Positions 1-11,659 of a stretch of 64,000 nt of DNA are shown here, one piece after another; the stretch's first letter is position 1, and each line of letters begins with the position of its first letter. Under the pieces are notes generated by a model, which was given only the letters and a program-made list of their open reading frames with translations, made no database searches and was not told where the DNA came from. Both the position numbers and the translations under genes were made by a program. Origin of the DNA: Cyanoderma ruficeps (taxonomy: Eukaryota > Chordata > Aves > Passeriformes > Timaliidae); contig VZDJ01000116.1 in assembly GCA_008694505.1 (NCBI GenBank), positions 23,493,501-23,557,500 of the forward strand, given 5' to 3'.

Positions 1-1023
1 AACGTGCTTGAAAAAATATAATGTAAGCACACACATTTTAATTTGATGTAAGGTCATCTATTAATAATCTTAGAGAAGGGTCACCGTCAGCTCACACAGA
101 AAATGTATCATCAACAGTAAACACACACCAGAAAACCCCTTGTTTAAAGCCAGCAGAACATTAAAGCACGGGAAACAACCACCACCACCGCTGAGAAGTC
201 TTCGCAGACACTGCTACATTTACATCTGGCTTCCAATTAACAGGACTTACTCCAGTAACATGGGAGTGCTTATTAACATAATTGAAGCAATGTGATTTCT
301 ATTCCGTAAACATGAGAATGCTAAAATTTGAAAATATGCATGTGGCTGTCACTTTCTCTGTTGAGGAACAAAGTTTTATTTTTAACTCCAGTGTTTACAT
401 TTTCTTGCAGCTATTTTAATAGATGAACTGCCAGCAGAAATATTCTCTCACTGGGCCCTGATGTAGAATGATATAAATAACCTTTACAAAGTCCAGCATA
501 ACAGAATGATAAAATCAGTTGACATTCTCCTAATTAGCACTGCCTGAAGATTTACCTACACAGAACAGGAAAAGCCAAATTCACCCCTGGAATAAATCCA
601 CTGAAGTCACTGATGTCAGAGGAAGTACACTGGGAATGGACTTGATAGAATAGATCTGTTATTTACATTAAACACAGAGCAGCTTCTTGCCTGTAGCATA
701 TGCATGGCTTGAGGTGAACGAAAAAACTATTTTGATTTATTGAAGAAAATGCTGTTGTGTGATATATACATCCTTTCTTTGCCCCAGAAACAGCAAGTTA
801 GTCAAATGTGACTGGGTGTACAGAACAGATCTTCACTACATCAGGGGGTAGAAACTACTTGTCAAACCAGTGGATTCTAAACTCCTTTCTACAGATATCT
901 CTCAACTATTCAAACCTCTCAGCAATTCAAAAAATCAGCAGTAGCAGTACTCCTAGTGGAACCCCATCCAGCAAAGCAATGAAGTGCTTGCTTAACTGCA
1001 AGGACATGAGTAGCTTCAAATTT

Positions 1024-1054
1024 AGATCTCTGTTAAAGTTCAGATCTCTGTTAA
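1024..1054 (+). repeat. Short direct repeat
   Basis: agatctctgttaa occurs at 1024-1036 and 1042-1054, an 18-bp period. It lies inside a chance open frame and makes a repeated FRSLL peptide there. Confidence 0.8.
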
Positions 1055-1309
1055 TGCCAAATTTAACTGTCCTGGATACCAGTATTTTTGACTAAATATG
1101 TGTGAAACTGCTTAATTAACATATGTAGTTTAATCTCTCCCTCCACCCCTGATAAATCAACAAAACAAAATGGGTCACATTAGCTCTTGATGTAACCCCC
1201 TCCCTGGCTCATGCTCCCAATCTGTAGTCTTCTTATCTCTTAAATTATACAGGCAGCTCTTCTTTTGCACTTAAATTAACAAAATAAGGCTTTTCAGACA
1301 AAATGAACA

Positions 1310-1648
1310 CTCAGGGGAGACCTTGCTGCTCTCTACAACTACCTGAGAGGAGGTTGTGGCAAGGTCTTCTTTCAAATAAGGGACAGGGTGAGAGGAAATG
1401 GCCTCAAGTCGTGCCAGAGAAGGTTTAGACTGGATATTAGGAAAATTTTCTTCATGGAACAAGTTTTCAAGCATTGGACCAGCTGCCCAGGGAAGTGGTG
1501 GAGTTGCCACCCCTGGAAGTAGTTATCGGACCTCTGATGTGACACTTGGGGACATGGTTTAGTGGTGGGCTTGGCAGTGTCAAGTTTAAAGCTGGACTTG
1601 ATGTTATTAATGGTTTTCTCCAACCTAAACGACACTTCGAAGGATCAC
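1310..1648 (+). mobile_element. CR1 LINE, 3' fragment
   Basis: The segment follows the avian CR1 3' end in order: gggagaccttgctgctctctacaact, then gaggaaatggcctcaagtcg, ggtttagactggatattagg, gctgcccagggaagtggtgg, cacttggggacatggttta, and finally tttctccaacctaaacgac. It is a 5'-truncated copy of about 340 bp in plus orientation, antisense to GFRA1. Point changes and small indels interrupt the tail, and the short terminal repeat usual at CR1 ends is degraded. The overlapping small open frames (1271-1510, 1372-1635, 1546-1740) are products of this repeat, not genes. Confidence 0.93.
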
Positions 1649-4600
1649 ATATACAAGTGCCCCAAGTTTCTAGAGCTGAAATGTCGTGGTCACAAGTATC
1701 TCACTCAGCTCACCGAGCCATTTTCCTAGAGAGAGACTGACATGGGAGCAGGGTATCTAAATACAGCCTCTAAAACCTGAATCATTGGCATCCAAGTTTA
1801 GTTGGTGATTGCTGCATGGTCACAGATGCACTCTTTATTCCCACTTTCACTTCTTCAGCCCTGCAGACAGGAAATACAGAATATTCAGCGCCACAGGTTA
1901 TTTTTAACCTGGTCAGCAGAGGATCTGCAGGGGTACTGCCTGGAGAATTTGAGCTTGCCTGACAGGGGACCTCAGTGAGAAATCCTGTCTAGTTACTGCT
2001 GCTTGGAGCACAAACTGTCCTCACTGGTACAGCACAAAGCCAAGGGAGAGTTGGGTGCAGGACTAAAGCTGAGCCATTTTTCTAATTCCTGTATCCTTGT
2101 GTCTCTCCTGCTTTCAGAGAAAAGACAATCACCCAGCAAGCTTTTTATCTTCAAGCCCCTCCGAAGCTGACCAGAGAGAGTATAAATGAGGGCCAGCCAA
2201 GAAGATCTGGGCACCACACAACGAGATCCATCCACACCTCAACAGGAACAAAACAGTCCCTTTTTCTGGATGTTTGGATTTTTTTGATTCCAAAGGGATT
2301 TATGGATTTTATATTGTATGAGGAGGAACTGCTTGATTCATTTTGAATTTTATTCAGATGGAAGAAATTTAAAATTACCTTTGTTTCTGAGGGGGAGAGG
2401 AGAGCAATATTGTCTCTATTTACTCTGCTAACAGAAGACATCAAAGTAATGAATCATGTAAAGGACTGAAAGGGAAGAATATAATATTGCAGCATTTTCT
2501 ATCTTTACTTTGCCTTTCTTGAAAGGTTTTTGCTTATTTTGCAGAGACTGCACTGATACCTTTTTCCAGGCTAGCAGTTCCCCACACACATATTCCACTA
2601 CACCATCAAGTTTCCTCTGCAGAGTACACCAGCTTCTTTCCCACCTTCCCTCAGGGCCCATTTTTTGAACTTTCTTTGTCACCAGACATTGTCACCATGT
2701 CTCACTATTAGTTCATTAAAATGAATGAATACCTCTTTTGCCTTTTTTTCCCCACTTAAATATATAAACGTCTAGCAGTATGGACATATATGCATACATT
2801 TACATGCTTGTATATACATATATGTATAAAAATCACCCTCCAAATTCAATCTATGTGAGGTGAGCTTGTGGGCATGGGCCAAGCAGTTGACTTACAATGT
2901 TTTCTGATCCACTTGGTATTCTAGAGACACAGGAGCTCTCCTGAGTGCAGGTGCAGAGAGCTCAGGCTCACCCTACCACACTGCAAGCATCGTACACCTA
3001 CTGAGTCAGGCATGAGAGGTTTTGCACCCACTCCCTCACTCAGTCTCCAAACACACATCACAGGCACATCCTGCACTTCTCCAGAAATCAAGAGTGTCCT
3101 TTCCTTGATGTCCTTAACAGCATTACAAAAATTACCCGTTGTCCTTCTTTTGCATAACCACAGCAAACCGACCGCCTCCGAGTGCTCCAAGTGCCAAACT
3201 TATATAAACAGCCCGGAGGGACTCAAACCCAGCTCTGTTATCCAGAACTGTGTAATGCTCCTGTGTCCTTCCCAGAAACACCCACCAAGTGGCCTTTTAA
3301 CATGCAAAACTAGAGCCGGGCTGAGAGTGAGCACTCAAGCTTTTATCTGACCGACTGAATTGTCACCAATATCAGCTACAAGGCTCAGAAAGGGAGGCAG
3401 CACCTCTGTTTTCCCTCTCATTTGCTGAATTACAGATGATCACTGGACCGTGGCAGGATGTTGAGGGAGGAAAAGCACAACATGCAGAGAAGCAGGTGAG
3501 GAGGCACCGTAAGTGGCTGTAATAGAATTCGAAGTGTCAGAGAAGCAGTGAAAGTCAGATAATTGCAGGAAGATCTGGAAAGAGGAGATGAAAGGAGACT
3601 AAGCGAAGGAAGAGGTAGGAGGGGAGAGAAAAAGTAAGGGAAAAAACTGAGAAAAATGAAAGAGAAGTATGATGAATAGAAAATGTGAAGAAAAGGGTAA
3701 ATTTCTTTTTGCCCTCTTCCATCTCCTCCCGCACATCCCTCTAGGGCACTGCTCCCTGTTGAGTCTGCAACTGAGGACTGCCCTCTCCCAGAGACACATG
3801 GTGGGCTCCCCCCGTCCTGGAGCAGGACAAAAACGGCTGCCTGCACATTTATAACATCCCACCACAGAATTGTCTCCAGTGCTGAAGCACGAGGGTGCAG
3901 GGTTTGCAGTCAGCAGGGGCTTTAGCTGTAGGAACAGTCCACAAAACTCACACAGAGAAGCCACTTCTACCAACAGGTTCCAGGTGTACAGCACCTGCAG
4001 ATTTAGATAAGGCATTTTCACACGCCTTACAGGAAAGGAGCACAGACACAAGTGCCTCCCTTTCCAAGGAAAATTGTCATTCAAAGTGTTCAACAGAATA
4101 TCATGAACGAAAATTATTTCCCTGGCAAGTTTCTGGAAATGCAGAAAGCTGCTGAGCTTCTGTCCTAACATTTCCAGTGGATGAATTTCTCTCTGCACTG
4201 ACAACAATGTTTGCATGTCTTCACAGAGTGTTCTGGTACCTGCAGAAGCAGACATCCTTCATACAGAGCTGAATGCGTGGCTGCAACTAAATTAAGATTG
4301 GATAGGACAGCTGACCAAAAACTGGTCAAGAGGTAAGAACACACCAATGAAGGCACATTTATAAAGATTTGGCTCTCTGAACACGCAGTGCTGAAAACAT
4401 TTTTCACTGTATTTTCAAGGAGATGACCCATGTACTGGAACTTAATTGGGTATTTCATTATTATCCTTCTGATATCCCAGAAGAAGTAGTTATTTAAATA
4501 TGTTAAGCCTATTTTTGTATTTTTTTTCAGTGTCAAACAGCTGCAGACGGCAATATGTACCTTTTGCAGGACTAAAGGCAAAAAATCAGGAAGACAATCT

Positions 4601-5455
4601 TCTGAATTTAGTTAAGCACTACTTTCTGGCTACTTGAGCTTCAAAAATGAGTGTCAGTGATCTGACCAGTCATTTTGAGTATCATTACTGAGAAGGACAA
4701 GAAAGATGCTACTACCAGTTTCTTTTATTAGGAAAAAAATGCTGCCCTTCTTTTTTGATCTTTGCAGCATACAAATGGATTGATAGCATTATTTCAATAA
4801 ATAATGTGGCTGTATCATTATCATTCTGGTCAGTGTCTTCTGAACATATCCAGGACAAAACCCAAGTATGCAAATTCAAGACACAGATTATTAAAAAGAC
4901 CAAACTAATGAATCACACTTTCATTACTCAAGCAAAATAGTATTTGCAGTACTGCCAAATGTGATAGCGACAAACATGAAGCACCCTGCCCTGCATTTAC
5001 AGCAGGATGATATTCTTAAAACATGCCAGTCAACTTTCTGAAGATTAATTGTTAACTGAAGTGATCAGATCACAAAGTTCTTTAAAGGTTTGTGCTATTC
5101 CAGGACATCACTGGTGAAAGTTTTCAGTGGTACACTCACTTTCCTTAGACTTGTTTATGCTCACAACAGAAAAGAACCCTAATGCCTTCTTCTTGTTGGT
5201 TTTTTTGCTTTTCTTTTCACTGAGCATTGACAAACATGCCTGAGAAACTCCAGCTGTTTCAAAGCTGGACGTGGACTGGGATACAAGCAGAGGCAGCGGA
5301 TAAATGATAATGCAAGTGGAACCATTTGGCATCCTGATGAAGTTGAAAATTAGGACTGTTTACATAAGTCAGAACTTATTTGCATTTCCTGACATTTTGG
5401 GTCTCTTTATCCTTCGACTGAGGATTTCTTACATAACAGATAGATTAATGAATTT

Positions 5456-5481
5456 AAAAAAAAAANAAAAAAAAAAAAAAA
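5456..5481 (+). repeat. Poly(A) run containing an N
   Basis: About 25 A residues with a single N at 5466. No SINE or LINE body directly precedes it that I can recognise, so it is probably a plain homopolymer. Confidence 0.9.
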
Positions 5482-5579
5482 GGCAAAGCATCCTGCCATG
5501 TCTGTCAGAGGTACCTGAAGTTTGGCCAGATTGCCCAGCTGATATTTTATACACAGTACAGGCAGACTCAAATCTTGCA

Positions 5580-5663
5580 TTTCTGAAAATATGTTCATAA
5601 AACGGTTTATGAATGCTGACTAAGAAGCATTCATAAACCATTTTATGAACATATTTTCAGAAA
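5580..5663 (-). repeat. Long near-perfect hairpin (38-bp arms, 8-nt loop)
   Basis: The arms 5580-5617 and 5626-5663 are reverse complements with one mismatch; the loop is gactaaga. On the plus strand the odd pair is C-A; in the GFRA1-sense (minus) transcript it becomes a U-G wobble, so the intronic RNA stem would be fully paired. Pairing stops sharply outside the arms. It could be a miRNA or siRNA-type precursor, a tiny MITE remnant, or the product of a template-switch mutation. Confidence 0.9.
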
Positions 5664-7672
5664 ACCTTTAGAACTTGTACCCCTTGTCTAAACTAGCATT
5701 ATGAAAAGGCTTTAATGGGTGTAATAGGCATGCAAATAACAGCTTCTAAATTACCTGGTTTCACAGTAGGCAAACCATATTTTCAAATTATTCTGCCATT
5801 TACTCCTTCTGATTTCAAAATGAAACAGAAGTTATCAGAGTTAGAATTACACACCTACTGACTACTGCTTTTAATTGTTCTAAACATATCTGGAATTACT
5901 GTAAGGACTGACATTTATCAGTGCTAGTAATTACAATAGCAAGGAGATCTCCCATTTCTTTCCTGCCCTGCCCAAGTAAAAGAAGCCACTGTTTATTTAC
6001 AAATAAATCCATTTTCATCTCAGGGCTGGCTGCAAGTTCAGGCAGAGATTTTACCAAGCTTTCCCCTTGCAACATTGCAACCGAGAAAGTCCAACACCAG
6101 ACACATGAAGTTAAATTTAACAAAATGCCATTAAAAACTTAACTGCTGAGACAACATTAGATCAAAGCTGACCAAAGAAAACACAGTCATGATAGAAGTA
6201 ATGGCATTAATTTAGCAAGTTAATTCCAGAATACTATAACCCAAATCACAGGGAGAAGCCTTTCTATAAAATCCTCTCTCCAGTTTCACTGGCACTGTAA
6301 CACACTGACGGTTTGACAGAAAACACAGTAATGATACTGCAACTCTACTAATTAACAGGACTTGTGTACAGGGAAGGCAATACATAGAAGCAAAAATACT
6401 AATGGAATGACATGGAAATAGAAAATGGATTATTCTGAGCTTTCCCAGCTTTCATTAACTGCAACAGCATCAGAAATCAAGGTGCTGAATGCAAGCCAGA
6501 CCGCTCTGATTTAAACCTGCTCCTGTCATGGCCAGCAGGAAATGTGTCTCCAGATTCCTCCGAAGCCACGGAGGGCAGGGCACTGCTCACCTCCTCACCT
6601 CTGAACAACACTCAGGCACAACTGAAGTGCTACCGCCAAAAGCTTAAGACCAGCAGTGGAAATCTCATAAACAAACTTCAAAGTAAATATTTTACCAGGC
6701 ATAAGTAAGTACTTATTAAGATTTAGATGGTATCTTCAGTGTCCTTGACATTTTACAATAGTGTTTATCTCCCTTGTTTGCTAATTCACAGAATTGGATA
6801 ATCTACAAGAAATTTACACATTAGAAACGAGCAGGATTCTTAGGCACGACTTCATAAATATGACATTAGCACAACAATGCTCTAATATAAACATACACAA
6901 TGCTAAGTAGGAGCAAAGCATTTCCTGAGGGCAGAGGAGGTCCTGTTTGCCATGGAATAAGCCCAGTGTGACAACCTGCAGGGACCCCAGGAGGGGAAAG
7001 GACCCAGTCTGTCCCGTGGAGCAGAGCTGTGCTCTGCCAGAACACTCAGGGAAACAGGCTGGGAATGAGGTCAGTGAATCAATGACCCCCAGTTGCATCA
7101 CCCCAGCACTCCTCTCAGGGGAGGGGAGATGAAACAATTTCAAGGCTAAACCAGCTCTATGAAAATAGTGGGATTCTGTCTACAATGTGAACTCCTTTTT
7201 TTCCAATGAATTAAAAACACAGTAGTCAGTGCATTGTGACTATTTATGAAGTCCAACACGAAGCTTGTATTCCCAGTTATTAGTACTCACAATTAGTACA
7301 ATGAAAATAAATCCCATTATAACGAAGAATTCTATTTTTACCTGGTCACTGATGGGACATAAAAAATCAGACTGAGACATCATTTCATAGAGACACACAA
7401 TGTTTCCAACAAAAATCTGCAAAAATTAAACTGGAGGTTTAAAGACTCCTCCATAATGTGAGGGTGTAGCTGCGAACAGTTTAGGAGAAGGCACCCATTT
7501 GTAAGCAAATGAGGGGTTTTGTTACTTTGTTAAGGATGTCAGAGGCATTTGCCTTTTTCCCTGACTCATCCTTTTCCTCAGCGAGTATTCTGACCCTTAG
7601 ACCTGGGCAAATCCATCAGCACCAAAAAAGTTCTCTCCGGTACCTCATTAATCACTCCCCTGCCGTGTGCTA

Positions 7673-7681
7673 TCTTACCTG
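7673..7681 (-). other. GFRA1: Splice donor of the GFRA1 exon
   Basis: On the minus strand the exon ends ...CTGCAG followed by gtaaga, a near-consensus U1 site. The reading frame meets a stop (taa) inside the intron two bases after the junction. The split Arg codon (AG plus the next exon's first base) fits the family's Cys-Arg-Ser junction as I remember it. Confidence 0.9.
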
Positions 7682-8018
7682 CAGATGTAATTCTTCTTGC
7701 AGGACTCTTGCAAATTCAGGCAGTTTGGTTTCTCCCTGTCCTCATATGAGCACACAGGAACAATAGTCTGCCGCCTCCTCTCTGTACAGGCTACGTCTCG
7801 ACAGGAGCAGAAGAGCATCCCGTAGCTGTGCTTTGGGGGGACCTTGTCAAAAAATAGCCGGAGGGCCTTATGACACTTCCGCTTGTTACAGATCTCATTA
7901 GACGTGCTGCTGGTGCAGGGGGTTATGTAAGCAGATCTGAACCTCTTGCAGGTATCATTTAGGTTACAAGCTTTGGCTGCATCCAAGCAATTGTTCCCCT
8001 TTGAAAGTACTGGCTCCA
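7679..8018 (-). CDS. GFRA1: GFRA1 internal coding exon (receptor domain 2, partial gene)
   Basis: This 340-nt exon encodes 112 full codons plus split codons at both ends. The translation starts EPVLSKGNNCLDAAKACNL and ends KKNYIC plus the first two bases of an Arg codon. It contains 13 cysteines, the FDKVP and LFCSCRD motifs, a basic RRRQ segment and a CSYEDREKPNC segment. I recognise these as domain 2 of GDNF family receptor alpha-1. GFRA2 is less likely because it has different residues in the AYITPC and KHSYGM stretches. In the family, GFRA1 is a GPI-anchored cell-surface co-receptor that binds GDNF mainly through domain 2 and then engages RET. The open frame runs upstream into the intron to an ATG at 8037, but that Met and the next residues are intronic; the AG at 8019-8020 sets the true exon start. 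The exon enters in phase 1 (TG completes a codon) and leaves after AG. No other exon of the gene was recognised in the window, so both flanking introns are long. The gene identity is from memory of the family, not a search. Confidence 0.95.
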
Positions 8019-8052
8019 CTAGGAAAAAACAACACAACAGCAGTGAGAAACG
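8019..8052 (-). other. GFRA1: Splice acceptor and polypyrimidine tract of the GFRA1 exon
   Basis: Read on the minus strand, a T-rich tract (tgttgttttttcctag) ends in AG at 8020-8019, directly before the exon. A ctcac element about 25-30 nt upstream is a reasonable branch-point candidate. The position agrees with the point where the frame stops resembling the receptor. Confidence 0.85.
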
Positions 8053-8784
8053 GCGTCACATTTACACTTCGTGCTTTGTGGTTATTGCACTGTTAACGAG
8101 ATTCCTGAGTACAGATATTTGTTACATACAAAGCTTTCAGGGCCAGAAACCGGAACCAGCCCTCCTGTTTCTCGGGGCAATGGTTTAACAAGTGAACAAG
8201 AGCACGGGCACCCGGTGAGGGCAGAGTGGTGGCCAACAAATGACACTCTGGGCAGGGCTGTACTTCATCTTCTTCACAGCAGACACACAGGGTGAGTGCT
8301 GGGTAAGACTTGGGCTCACTCAACAGCTCTTAAAATCCCTGGTAAATTGGAAAGCATACATCTGGCATAAGAACACGGTGAGAACGTGGGCTTCTAACTG
8401 TGGTTTTGCAAAGCTCCGACATTTCCCATTTTTTTTTCCCCTTCAACAAGTTAAATGACATGCCATGTCTACCCCAGGTGACAACATTTAAAAGTAATCT
8501 GCGTAGTGTGCAGAAAGTAAAATAGACATGCCCATTACTACATTTTTTGAGGTCTGAGGACAGCCCACCCAGATAGGAAGGAAATCAGGTGCAGCCCCAT
8601 GACTGGGAGCTCTCTAAGGCCATCCACAAGTTCCATGTTTAGTTACGTAAAACACTGTTATAAGATCTACAGATGGCACACAAAACTCTTGAAAATTTAT
8701 GAACTTACAAGCTTTGAAGAAGCTGACATAAAATTAAAAAGTGACTGTGAAAGAAACATTTTAAAGCAAGGATGTCCCTTTCAA

Positions 8785-8804
8785 ACACACACACACACAC
8801 ACAC
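8785..8804 (+). repeat. (AC)10 microsatellite
   Basis: Ten uninterrupted AC units about 770 bp upstream (transcript sense) of the GFRA1 exon. Confidence 0.95.
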
Positions 8805-9759
8805 TACAAGAAACTATGGGAAAAATTAAACTCAGATATAAGTTAAGGCCATAATTACACATTTAATTTCTCAATACATTATTCAGATATTAAAACCCAA
8901 TAGATGCTTTGCTTGAAAACTAAGGTAACTGGCATTAAATTGCAAAATTCAATTAAGAATAATTGTAATGCTGCTTTGGATATTGGGAATGCCAACATCA
9001 TAGATCCAAGAAAATACATTAATTTCCCACTGCTACAGGATTTGCAAGCTGAACAAAACATTTTGCAAATATCTAAAATCTGCTGCAACCTCTTGGGGAG
9101 GGCTGGCCAAAGATAAAACATTTTAAACAATCCAAAGCTCTAAGTTACTCTTACAAAAAGCTTTTTTTTCCCCAGATCTTTCACCATTAACCAGAAATTC
9201 AGTCCAAGGTCCTTCTACAACTCACTGCCACTGACCTCCATTCTCCTACCACACTGCCTGCCATTCCCAGATGAGGACAGCAACCTTTTCTCTTTCTCCA
9301 CAGCAGGGAAACACAAAGCAGCTTGGCTGAGATGCTGCACTGAGGTGCTGCGTTTGTTGGAACACACTGTGCCCAAGACAGGCCTTGGCTGCTCACACAC
9401 AATTTCCATTATTCAAACAGATCACCTGCAACTGTCCCATGCATCTTACCTACCCAAAAATAACACAAAGCTAAGGAGCGACTGTGTTTCATTCTAGCAG
9501 TGTGTTGTAACTGTGTTCAGTGCATCTGTACATTTAATCTTGGTGATTTAACAATCCCACTCCAAGTCCTTCCCAATCTCAGCTACTTGCACAATAAAAT
9601 GGCAACTTTTTGCACCTTATCTTCATAAATTACGGAATTGTAAACATGCAACATTTGACTCTAAATTAAGAGCCCAGCACTTCTGCTAATAGCAGCCTAC
9701 AACAGATTAAGCAACACCAGATGCAGAAGAGATGCCCAAAATATAACCCTCTCATAAAA

Positions 9760-9965
9760 TTGAAACATTTTTATATAAAATGTTATACTACATTAGCATA
9801 CAACTATAATGTTAACTATGAACTCTCCAAGTTTTTTTTTATACAGTATATAGAATTATATGTTTAGTACAAATATAATTACTATGTAATCTGCAGGGCA
9901 TATAATTATGCAATATATGAATAGTATATGCTAATTACTATGTGATTGCAGAGTAATTACATGGT
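9760..9965. repeat. AT-rich patch with an internal direct repeat
   Basis: The segment is made largely of A and T with several TAATTA and TATATA motifs. taattactatgtaatctgcag (9876-9896) recurs as taattactatgtgattgcag (9932-9951). TAATTA is the core of many homeodomain sites, but base composition alone could produce the density. Confidence 0.6.
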
Positions 9966-11119
9966 TATTTGTGCCTGGGAGTCAAATGCTGAATTCCACT
10001 CTTTAAAACAAAATTCTGTGCAACAGCTCCGAATGGGGTATTGCAATATGAACAGACTTCAGTTTACTGTATTGATATATGCGGCATAGAATTAAAAAGC
10101 ACTATGAATACAAGCACCTCAGCAATCGAAAGGGACAGGTTAATCAATCTTTTTCAAAAGGCAGAACATTAGCCAAGTCACTGACAGTGCAAACAGCAGC
10201 GAAAGTTATCTCGGGTGGAAGTTGAATTAGGTGCAAAGTGTTCACAAACGATAGTTATGAATATTCATGCCTGTCATTCAATTTATATCTGCCCGACACT
10301 TATATTCCTCTACATGTCAACTCTGAATCCAGACTGGTTTGGGGGGGGTTTTGTTTCTGAAACCAGCCCTGGCTGTAACGTGCCCCTTGCCCTTTCTGTT
10401 TTGATACATATGTCTCTAGCTATTGTTTCTGGCATACTTGTCATAATTACACAAATCATTTTTACTTTTTAAAACAAAGATTAAATGTAGAAGAGGTGCA
10501 CCAACTGCATCTGAATTAAACAAGGCTGTCTAAACCAACTCTTCTCATTAATACCAACTTCTCTTAAGCTTTTAAATCTTATTTTAATGCAAAATTGACA
10601 ATCTGCAACACATTTAATGCTTTATTTTTATTGCAAAAGTGCAGAATTATTCCTAAGTCCTGTGGTAACTATAAACAGTTAACAGTACTGGGAGTGTTCC
10701 TGAGGATTACTTATGCAGCAGTAATTTATAAGGTCAAAATTTCACCCAGCTTCTGTTCCGCAAAGCTTAAATTATTAAGACAGGCAGGAGTTTGGCTCTT
10801 ACCAGGTACTGACTACTTTAAAAGCAAATGGATCTTATCCAGAGCTACTTTTCATGCCAGAATCCTTTGGGAAAGGTTCGTGTAAGGAGATCCTTTTTCA
10901 GTTTTCCCCTCTCTCGGGGCATTAGGAGATGGACTGGGGGCAGTCAGGGCAGGAGCCTGGGACAAGTTAAGGTTTCTTTGCACCACCATTTCCCAACCCA
11001 GAGCTTCTTCTCTCCTAAATCTGCTTTGCCTGGGCCCATTCTGGGAATCTCTGCCAAACCACACAGCCCTCTGCTCTTGCCCAATCAGCACAGATCCCGT
11101 GGGAAGTCACTTCCAGTCA

Positions 11120-11450
11120 CTTCCAAGCAGGTGATTAGTGGTGCCTCATGGCGCTGGGTCCTGTCTGCAGCACGGGGCCCAGGAGAGCTGAGCTGGAACC
11201 ACCAGGATGCTGCTCCCTCCCAGCAGGAGCCTCCATCCAGCAGCTGGGGATGCTGCCCTGACGGGGTGCAGGCAGGGGGATGGCAGAGCCCAGGCAGAGC
11301 TGTGTGCCTTGGTGGGAAAGCAGCAGCGTTGGGATTCCTAAACCCACCCTCCCACCAGGCAGCTGCTGCACACCACACACAAACTCTGGGGCAGGACCAC
11401 TGGGGACTGACACTGACTTGCCTTTACCTGCACCCCCAGCGCTTCTGCTG
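11120..11450. other. GC-rich, CpG-poor patch
   Basis: About 330 bp are rich in CAGC, CTGG and CCCAG but contain few CG dinucleotides, unlike the island at 56.4-56.9 kb. Open frames run on both strands (222 codons plus, about 100 codons minus) because stops are rare. I find no splice-bounded exon or family motif here. Confidence 0.6.
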
Positions 11451-11659
11451 CACATGTATCAGGTGTGACACGTTTTCTGACCAATTTTATGGATGAAAAA
11501 GCAGTCCTTGTACTGCAGTGCAACCACTCTGATGTTTGTTACCTCCTGCTTCCCTCCACCCTGGCCCAACACTGCTACAGCTGCAGCAGTCCTGGACTCA
11601 ATCTCCCACAGACCACAAAAAGAAGCCAAAAACTCCCGTCTTTTATCCAGAGGTGCTCC

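Larger units (their letters stand above)
1..7678 (-). other. GFRA1: GFRA1 intron downstream of the exon (truncated at window edge)
   Basis: This is non-coding sequence 3' of the exon in transcript direction. I looked for the next receptor exon (the segment that would begin near SRLADFF in the family) on the minus strand and did not find it, so the intron is at least 7.7 kb. It holds the CR1 copy near 1310, an 18-bp-spaced direct repeat near 1024, the long hairpin at 5580-5663 and an A-run with an N at 5466. The 218-codon minus frame at 3599-4255 is not supported as a gene. The rest shows nothing I can name. Confidence 0.8.

Noticed and set aside
4381..4404. aatgttttcagca on the minus strand as the five-codon exon
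   Set aside because: It lies downstream of the exon in transcript direction, so the order is wrong, and it lacks a donor site.
7240..7422. 60-codon minus frame with a hydrophobic stretch, just downstream of the exon
   Set aside because: It has a membrane-like segment but is AT-rich, lacks splice sites that would join it to the GFRA1 frame, and does not resemble the next receptor exon.
8019..8037. ATG at 8037 as a start codon of the receptor frame
   Set aside because: The first residues of that frame come from the polypyrimidine tract of the intron; the AG at 8019-8020 is the splice acceptor, and this is an internal exon.
10828..11496. 222-codon open frame, plus strand
   Set aside because: It spans the GC-rich patch where stops are rare; overlapping frames on the other strand are open too. 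There is no domain, signal or splice context, and it is rich in Ser, Pro and Gly as expected from composition.
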